Positions 57,935 to 64,000 of a stretch of 64,000 nucleotides of DNA are shown in pieces. The translations under genes and the position numbers were made by a program. The notes under the pieces are model-generated. The model did not search any database, was not told the DNA's origin, and saw only the letters and a program-made list of their open reading frames with translations. The stretch is from Mugil cephalus (taxonomy: Eukaryota; Chordata; Actinopteri; Mugiliformes; Mugilidae): positions 17,639,001-17,703,000 of the forward strand of contig NC_061781.1 of NCBI RefSeq assembly GCF_022458985.1, in the 5' to 3' direction. How positions within the stretch are numbered: the stretch's first letter is position 1; each line of letters begins with the position of its first letter.

Positions 57935-58700
57935 ACCTTAGCTTCTTCCAGTGCTGCCTGCATTTCAGTCTTCTTTGCTTTCTCCAGTTCATGAATACTC
58001 CAGTCTCACCAATCTGTTCAGTCAGGTCTGAGATCTCCTCTTCAGGAAAGAAAAGCAAAAGAATTTAGAACTAGCATTTAGTCAGTATTGTAGTGATACG
58101 GATTTAAGGTTATCGTATAGATAGTATGTATATAGTATAAAAGTAATCATACTCTGCAGGTTCTTGTTCTCTCTCTTCATGGTCTCCAGCTGATCCAGAG
58201 GCTCTTCATAGGAGTTCTTTATCTTGAACAGCCTTTATTGTAATTGTACTTATATTATGTATTTTGGGGAGAGAGAGCCTTTAATACCTTCACTTCCTCG
58301 ATTTGTGTCTTAAGCTCCTCCATTTGCTCAGGGAATGCCTGCTTGCCCTTGGTCAGTTGAGAAACGAGAGCTTTCTCCTCAAGCTGGCGGGATGCATTAT
58401 TACTAAAGATAAGTCTTGTTAATTTGATTCATTCACTTCTACACTGCAAATCAATATTTAGCAAACATTAAATATCATATTTGGTAAATTTAACATCAAC
58501 ACTTCTCAATACACGTCCTCAACAGTTCTACACGTTTTCTCCAAGTTACCCTACAGAAACAAAATGTAATGTATGTTCTGCATGTCCACAAGTTTAAAGC
58601 TACTGTATTGTAATGGAAGACAAACCAACCACTTACCTTTGCTTTGGCAACAGCCTCCATGTTGCTGGAGAGGTCATCCATCTCCATCTTGTACTCACTC
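57935..58700 (-). pseudogene. Myosin heavy chain relic 5 (rod exon fragments)
   Basis: On the - strand, in gene order: part of coding exon 25 with its donor (58,700-58,638, [20 protein letters not shown]), start of exon 26 (about 58,556-58,510), exon 27 (about 58,400-58,290), end of exon 30 (about 58,240-58,157) and exon 31 (about 58,046-57,935, [14 protein letters not shown]). Exons 28-29 are deleted. It lies upstream of copy B in the same orientation, mirroring relic 2 upstream of copy A. Confidence 0.85.
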
Positions 58701-59175
58701 ACTGGTGAGGACCCAGGTGCAGAACGATAAGGGTGAGGCAGGAAGTTCAAACAAAAGGTATTTAATAACTAACAAAAGGTGCTGCGTTGAGCAGGAAAAA
58801 AAAACAACAAAAGCCAAAATCTAAGACAGAATCATTGCTTTGAGAAATAGAACGTGGACGAGGTAATATTACATACTCACCAGGGAAAAAACATCAACAA
58901 CGCAACAAAGAACAAAGGGAAAGCAGGGCTATAAAAAGACAAGAGGGCTGAGGGATGACAACAAGGGAAAAACAATTAACAATCAAAGGACACACGATGA
59001 ACACAGACAGGAAATTCAGAACTTAACAAAATAAAACAGGAAACTCAAAACAAAACACAGACAGACATCAAGACAGAAACATGAGGCACAACAGACAGGA
59101 AGTTACAAAACTTAACAAAAATAAAACAGGAAACTCAAAACCATGATCACAAAATAAAACACAGAACCATGACAG
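58701..59175. mobile_element. Unclassified interspersed repeat interrupting myosin relic 5
   Basis: Myosin exon 25 similarity stops abruptly at TACTCACTC near 58,700. The following A-rich DNA starts GGTGAGGACCCAGGTGCAGA and contains two copies of an ACAGGAARTT-AACTTAACAAAA-AACAGGAAACTCAAAAC unit (about 59,009-59,053 and 59,093-59,139). It resembles a common fish repeat; class uncertain. Confidence 0.5.
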
Positions 59176-60278
59176 TGTAGGAGAACATTTTATTTCTCCC
59201 CTGACCCACCAGGAGGGGTCACTTCGTCAGACAGTCCATAATGGACAGGACTGTTGTTGTTTCCTTTGCAGATTTCTGAGACAATAAAACAAAGCCATAA
59301 AACAAGCTTTAAAGCACATTCCTGTGCCAACGAACAAGAATTTAAGACTTACAAAATATTACAACTGCAATATTGTGCCCTTATGGTGTCTCTACATTAA
59401 AGGTCCACCAGATGTCGCTGTTTAAGGGTTACAACAAGTCTAACAATGTATATTTTTCTTCACAGCTAATATTGCTGATGCATTAATTACATATAGCAAT
59501 AAGTATTTAAGTCACGCGTCTTCCCACAGCTATCCTGTGAAATTGAACTGTAGATTTGTTTATCCAGTTCTTTATACGTCCCGGGTTTATTACCCAAGCC
59601 GGGACGATCTTTCAGGGGGATAACAACATGAGCTACAAGAGGTGGATGCTCTTTCTGCAGTGTGGTGTGAATATGGAGAGATTGAAGGTTGACACAAGAC
59701 CTATGAATAGGCACAACACATGCTGAGGGTAACACGGTTGTATCACATTTGCAGACATTGTCAGGCATTTTGTGCATGTACAGTAGATGTTTAGGAGCAT
59801 CTAGTGGCAGGATTGAGAAACAACATGACTGGCAAACTTCTGTGTTCCTCTAAGTGTTATTTTTATCTCCATGCTGCCTCTCCGCGTTTACCATCAGTTG
59901 TACCAGGCTCCTCTTATTTTGCGTTTGTCCAACAGTCCAATACATTAGACTGCATGTTTCAAATGAACCTGAGAAATAAAAGTCTTATTGTGTTAATTAT
60001 GCTTTCCTAACAAGCCAATGCAGATCAGAACTGAATTAATGATAACAAGGATGAAGATATTAAACACTGAGAACTGGATGGTGATTGACATACAATATGG
60101 TTTTTTTTATACTAATTGGCCTGGACAGAAGAGCATCCCCACAGCTGTCTTTAGGGCTTAAAGGTGATTGACAGATAACTGACTTACTGACTTTCTATCA
60201 CTTTGGTAGAGATTAATCTTGGTCTCATCCGTCATCAAGATTGTGATCCAGAACTTTTTTTTGCTCATCTCTGTACTG
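59176..60278. other. Right flank DNA, no recognised gene
   Basis: A - strand frame at 59,777-59,487 (96 codons) has a pattern I cannot place. No splice-supported exon or clear repeat is seen. Confidence 0.4.
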
Positions 60279-60449
60279 CGGATACTCCGGTTTCCTCCCA
60301 CCTCCAAAGACATGCTTAGGTTAATTGGTGACCTTAAATTGACCCTAGGTGGTTGGTTGTCTCTGTGTTAGCCCTGCGATAGGCTGGAAACCTGTCTAGG
60401 TCTCGCCTGCCTCTCGTCCCATGACAGCAGGGATAGGCTCCAGCATCTG
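60279..60449 (+). repeat. Dispersed fish repeat, copy 3
   Basis: It contains ATACTCCGGTTTCCTCCCAC, CAAAGACATGCTTAGGTTAA, TCTGTGTTAGCCCTGCGATA and GGGATAGGCTCCAGCATCTG, the conserved order of a very abundant teleost repeat. It is the opposite orientation to 41,750-41,995. Confidence 0.7.
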
Positions 60450-60457
60450 GAGGGAAA

Positions 60458-61205
60458 ACACACATTTGCATAGCTTATTTTATGCACTATTTCATTAAGA
60501 TACATGTCTGTCGCCTACATGTAAAGTTAATCTTACTGGAACGCGACATGGCGCTGACTGTAGTCTTGGAGGAGCATGTGAATGTTACTGGTATACAGTT
60601 GCAAGACAGGCACACATCCCAGATGTCTGAAATAAAATTAAGACTGAGCGCCATTATATTAAATCTGATGAGGGATAACATTCGCCTTGGATAAAACCCA
60701 AAATAAGTCCTGGATCAACAAACATGACGTAAGAGATGCCTGAACAGTAATAGTAGCGTGAATGAAAATGCAATCTAGTAGTAGTAGAATTTAGAATCTA
60801 TTGAATGAGCAATTGAAAGTGGATAGTACTTTCATTCAGTCTAAATAACAAGTGTTCAGTGTGATATTCAGTTAATGGTCTTTGTATTTCTTTAGACAAC
60901 AAACTTTATTAAGCATAAATACATTTATTTACCATTTTTGCAGAACAATTTATTAGTCTCAACATATTAAATAAAATCTGTCCTTTCATCTGTGTTCTTT
61001 TGACAGCATATTTTTAACATTTTATTTTCTGAAGCTCAGTCTCAGGCCTCAGATGGACAACCAGTTTAGAGTGCAATGTGTGCACAAATTGCATCCACTC
61101 CAGGGTCCAACAACATCTCTGCCTCCTGTGGTGGCACAAACATCTTCACCTCTGGCCACTTCCTGGTTGCAACATTAATAGCAATTTTCAACTGAAGTGG
61201 TCACA
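60458..61205 (+). repeat. Three-copy local repeat, copy 3
   Basis: It is clearly related to copies at 19,632 and 38,332. The open stretch LILLERDMALTVVLEEHVNV continues here for 70 codons (60,482-60,694). The end, with CACCTCTGGCCACTTCCTGG, matches copy 1. Confidence 0.8.
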
Positions 61206-61324
61206 AACAAAACTAAATTCTTGACAGTTTCAATATGTCAGTTCTCAACATTTTAGGTGTAAAAGTCAACAAATAATAGATAATGTGTTCAAAGCTGAAC
61301 AAAAAATAAACCATGACATCATCA

Positions 61325-61580
61325 AATTAATGTTTAGTACTCCTGCCATCAGCACACAGTAGAGCTCTAATCCTGGCTGACATGTTCCCCATGAGCCTTT
61401 CACACTGTTGAAGGGTAATCTTGTCCCATCCTTCTTGAATTAGTACTTTTAATTCTTTCTAAATTCTTTGGTTTGCGCTTTGAAACACAGGCACCATTGA
61501 GAGCATCCAGCTACATCACTGTCTGGTACGGAGCCTGCGCTGCATCCTGCTGAAAGACCCTCCACACAGTGAGAGCAGCT
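61325..61580. mobile_element. Possible DNA-transposon fragment
   Basis: The segment around GAGCTCTAATCCTGGCTGAC, AGCCTTTCACACTGTTGAAG and GTAATCTTGTCCCATCCTTC resembles antisense transposase-region sequence common in fish DNA transposons. Only a short, frame-broken piece is present. Confidence 0.3.
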
Positions 61581-61764
61581 GAAATGAAATAAATAATATG
61601 TTAGACATTTTCCCACACAAGAGTACACTCAGAGAATCAAATTGTGTTTAAGACCCAAATATGATACATATAGTGAGATATCCAGATATAAGGTGAATAT
61701 GCAATAAAGTGTAGCCTTATCCATTAACCTGCCAGTTCAACAAATCCCACAGGAAAATTTCCAT

Positions 61765-63353
61765 TTTCAATGGAATACGTATCTGGGCTTAGAGGTTCCC
61801 ATGCAGTTAGATACGACTTTCCACTTACCTATGAGACAATGTTAAGGAAGGTGGAGAAGGACCTGGACAGATGGATGCAACTACCCATTTCTCTCATAGC
61901 GCGTGTGAATTGTATAAAGATGAACTTGCTGCCGCGATATCTCTACCTGTTTCAAACCCTTCCCATATCAATGCCAACTAAATTTTTCAAGAAACTAGAA
62001 GGTGTGATATCCAGGTTTATATGGAGGGGGAATGTACCCAGAATTAAAATTAAGACCCTGTATAACACTCCCCAGCACGGTGAGCTGAAACTCCCCAATT
62101 TCGATTTTTTTTTTACAGGGCTGAGAACTATCTGGTTCTGGCAGATAGAGATGCCCAACCCTCGAGCTTAGAAGCAAATAGAGCCGTTCCATGCAGCTTA
62201 TGTGCCACTGGCTGGTATTCCCTTTATTAAATCCTATCATACCTTGAAGGATGGCACAGATAATCCATTAATCAACCATACGTCTAAATTATGGTCAGTT
62301 ATACAACTACGTACCCGTAGTGTGAAATTATTGCATAACAGCACCCCCTTTCATAATAACCCTGCACTACCACTAGTACTAAGAGATGGTCTCACTAAGA
62401 GGTGGCACAATATGGGGACTAAAACATTTGGCGACCAACAAAGAAAATAATACTCAAATCCTTTGAGCAGTTAAAAGATACCCTCAGTCTCCCTGCTGTG
62501 CATTTCTATAAATACCTGCAGGTCAGGCATTTAATTTGCTCTCAACAGGGTGGGAACCCAACGCCTCTAGGATCTCCTGTAACTCATGACATTCTGAAGG
62601 GCATTCAATGCCCTAAGGGCATGGTGTTCTTGACATATAGCAGAATACTGGACCTCCTGGTAAATAAAACTCTGAAATCTAGGGTTAAATGGGAACAAGA
62701 TCTCGGTTTCACTTTTGAAGACTGTGACTGGGAAGGGTTTGTGTAGTGCAGCTCAAAATCTCTCGTATAATAGTCGTCATAGGCTTCAGCAGTTTAATCT
62801 CATTCATAGAACCTATCCCACACCAGAGAGACTTCATAAAATGTACAGTACGATTTCTGAACGTTGTCCTAGGTGTAAGGTTGCAACAGGAAGTCTTGTC
62901 CATATGTTTTGGGGGTGTGCAAGTTTGAGACAATTCTGGGATCACATTCTGAATGCACTCAAGGGCATCACAGGGATTGATATCCCTCACTTACCATGAT
63001 TAATTCTGCTAGTGGACTTATGTGTTTTACCTACTGACAAAATAAGGAAAACACGATCTTTTTTACAAATGCTGAAGTGACTTTAAAATTTACCTGGATA
63101 ACTTTTGATAGTTAAGTTGGTGTGGCGGTGGTCGTTGGTTGCAGCACACCTGCAGAAGTATTTGTGCTTCTCCATTACCAATGTCATGTCCTGTGCTGAA
63201 CGTAATTTGCTGTGCTTTGTATCTTCTGTATCGAATCGATTGGCTTGGGAGGGGGATGGGTCTGGGTGGAAGCTGAAGTTCTATTGCTCTTATTGATGCT
63301 GTGAACTGGATATGAAAAATGTTAATAACTATATTGTTTAAAAAAAAAAAAAA
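61765..63353 (+). mobile_element. L1-type LINE, ORF2 C-terminal part with A-rich end
   Basis: Frame 61,770-62,171 reads LDRWMQLPISLIARVNCIKM, NLLPRYLYLFQTLPI, FKKLEGVISRFIWRG and GELKLPNF, the post-RT region of fish L1 ORF2. Frames at 62,202-62,450, 62,498-62,746 and 62,715-62,999 continue it; the last has LIHRTYPTPERLHKMY and CPRCKVATGSLVHMFWGC (CxxC...HxxxxC). Several frameshifts and stops break it. An A-run at 63,340-63,353 is a plausible 3' tail. The 5' part is missing, as in usual L1 truncation. Confidence 0.82.
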
Positions 63354-63444
63354 GACTAAAATGTCGGCGCACACAAGATGTCAACCTTTCAGATGTTAAA
63401 GAACAACAGTAGCTGTTCTAAACCTAAGCGCATTATTGCTCACG

Positions 63445-63695
63445 GTGGAAATCAAACGCTTGATTCCTGAACTCTGAATGGAGGCAAGAAGGAGGTCTCA
63501 TAACAAATACTTTTGATGACCGTTACAACTCTACTAGTTAATGACAGACCGTCCTTTTAACTGATGAAGGGTGTTCTTGAAAGATCGTTAACTAGATACG
63601 GTGACATTGGATAAACATATCCACAAAACTCATACTAAATTGACATATCGATCGAGTGTCCTAGTGTGTTGCAACATTAATCTAGTCATGCTTTG
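63445..63695 (+). repeat. Myosin-flank repeat, further copy
   Basis: The blocks AGAAGGAGGTCTC, TTTTGATGACC, GGTGTTCTTGAAAGATCGTT, ACTAGATACGGTGACA and CAACATTAATCTAGTCATGC match 22,060-22,235 in the same order and orientation. It suggests that flank DNA of the myosin unit was copied to the right side as well. Confidence 0.65.
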
Positions 63696-64000
63696 CTTCA
63701 AGGAGACAATCTGATCATCGAATCAGAGCATCATGAGGTTAATGCCCTAGCTTATGTAATTTGCTAGGATCTGATTGGTTAACCTACGGGAAATAAAGAA
63801 CAAGCAGGTCATTGAGCGTACTACCAGGAGTAGCTCAATGTGGTAATGAGTGCATAGGCTTGAATTATTCATGGAAGCATCCCCACGAGGCAAATGCTGA
63901 AGTGACTAAAACTTGTACCTGGATGGCTTGCAAGAAGTTGCTTTGTGGCGGTTGTGAAGTTGCAGACACCTTGCAAATTTGAATGCTCATGACCAATGTA
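63696..64000. other. Right end of window, nothing recognised
   Basis: No exon, repeat or regulatory motif can be supported here. Confidence 0.5.

Overview
The window looks like nuclear DNA of a teleost fish, most likely a spiny-rayed one. The genes are split by short GT-AG introns, the neighbours match vertebrate synteny, and the repeats (L1-like, Tc1-like and other dispersed fish families) are typical of teleosts. All calls come from reading the sequence; no alignment or database search was run.

Left third (1-16,900): a conserved block lancl3 (+, 3' end only), xk (+, complete, three exons) and dynlt3 (-). In human the order LANCL3-XK-CYBB-DYNLT3 is on Xp. Here no CYBB exon is visible between xk and dynlt3. 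Only the first and last coding exons of dynlt3 can be recognised, so that copy may be broken.

Middle and right (about 22,000-56,600): a large inverted duplication. Two complete sarcomeric (fast skeletal type) myosin heavy chain genes lie tail to tail. Copy A is on + (CDS 25,846-35,899, 39 coding exons, 1,941 aa) and copy B on - (CDS 54,051-43,948, 39 coding exons, 1,939 aa). Promoters, leader exons, exon phases and most introns match between the arms. Differences cluster in motor-domain surface regions, including a two-codon length change in loop 2, plus insertions or deletions in two introns. The spacer of about 7.9 kb (36,006-43,861) holds LINE, Tc1-like and simple repeats plus two small myosin exon relics.

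Flanks of the palindrome: further myosin relics lie at 21,331-21,560 and 22,293-23,110 (+) and at 57,935-58,700 (-), so the locus has gained and lost myosin copies repeatedly. A repeat of about 0.75-0.85 kb occurs three times on the + strand (19,632, 38,332 and 60,458). Two L1-type ORF2 3' ends (56,949-57,800 on -, 61,765-63,353 on +) lie outside the right arm.

How the genes work together: lancl3, xk and dynlt3 are a syntenic block without an obvious shared pathway. The two myosins would supply nearly the same thick-filament motor, and similar core promoters suggest overlapping muscle expression.
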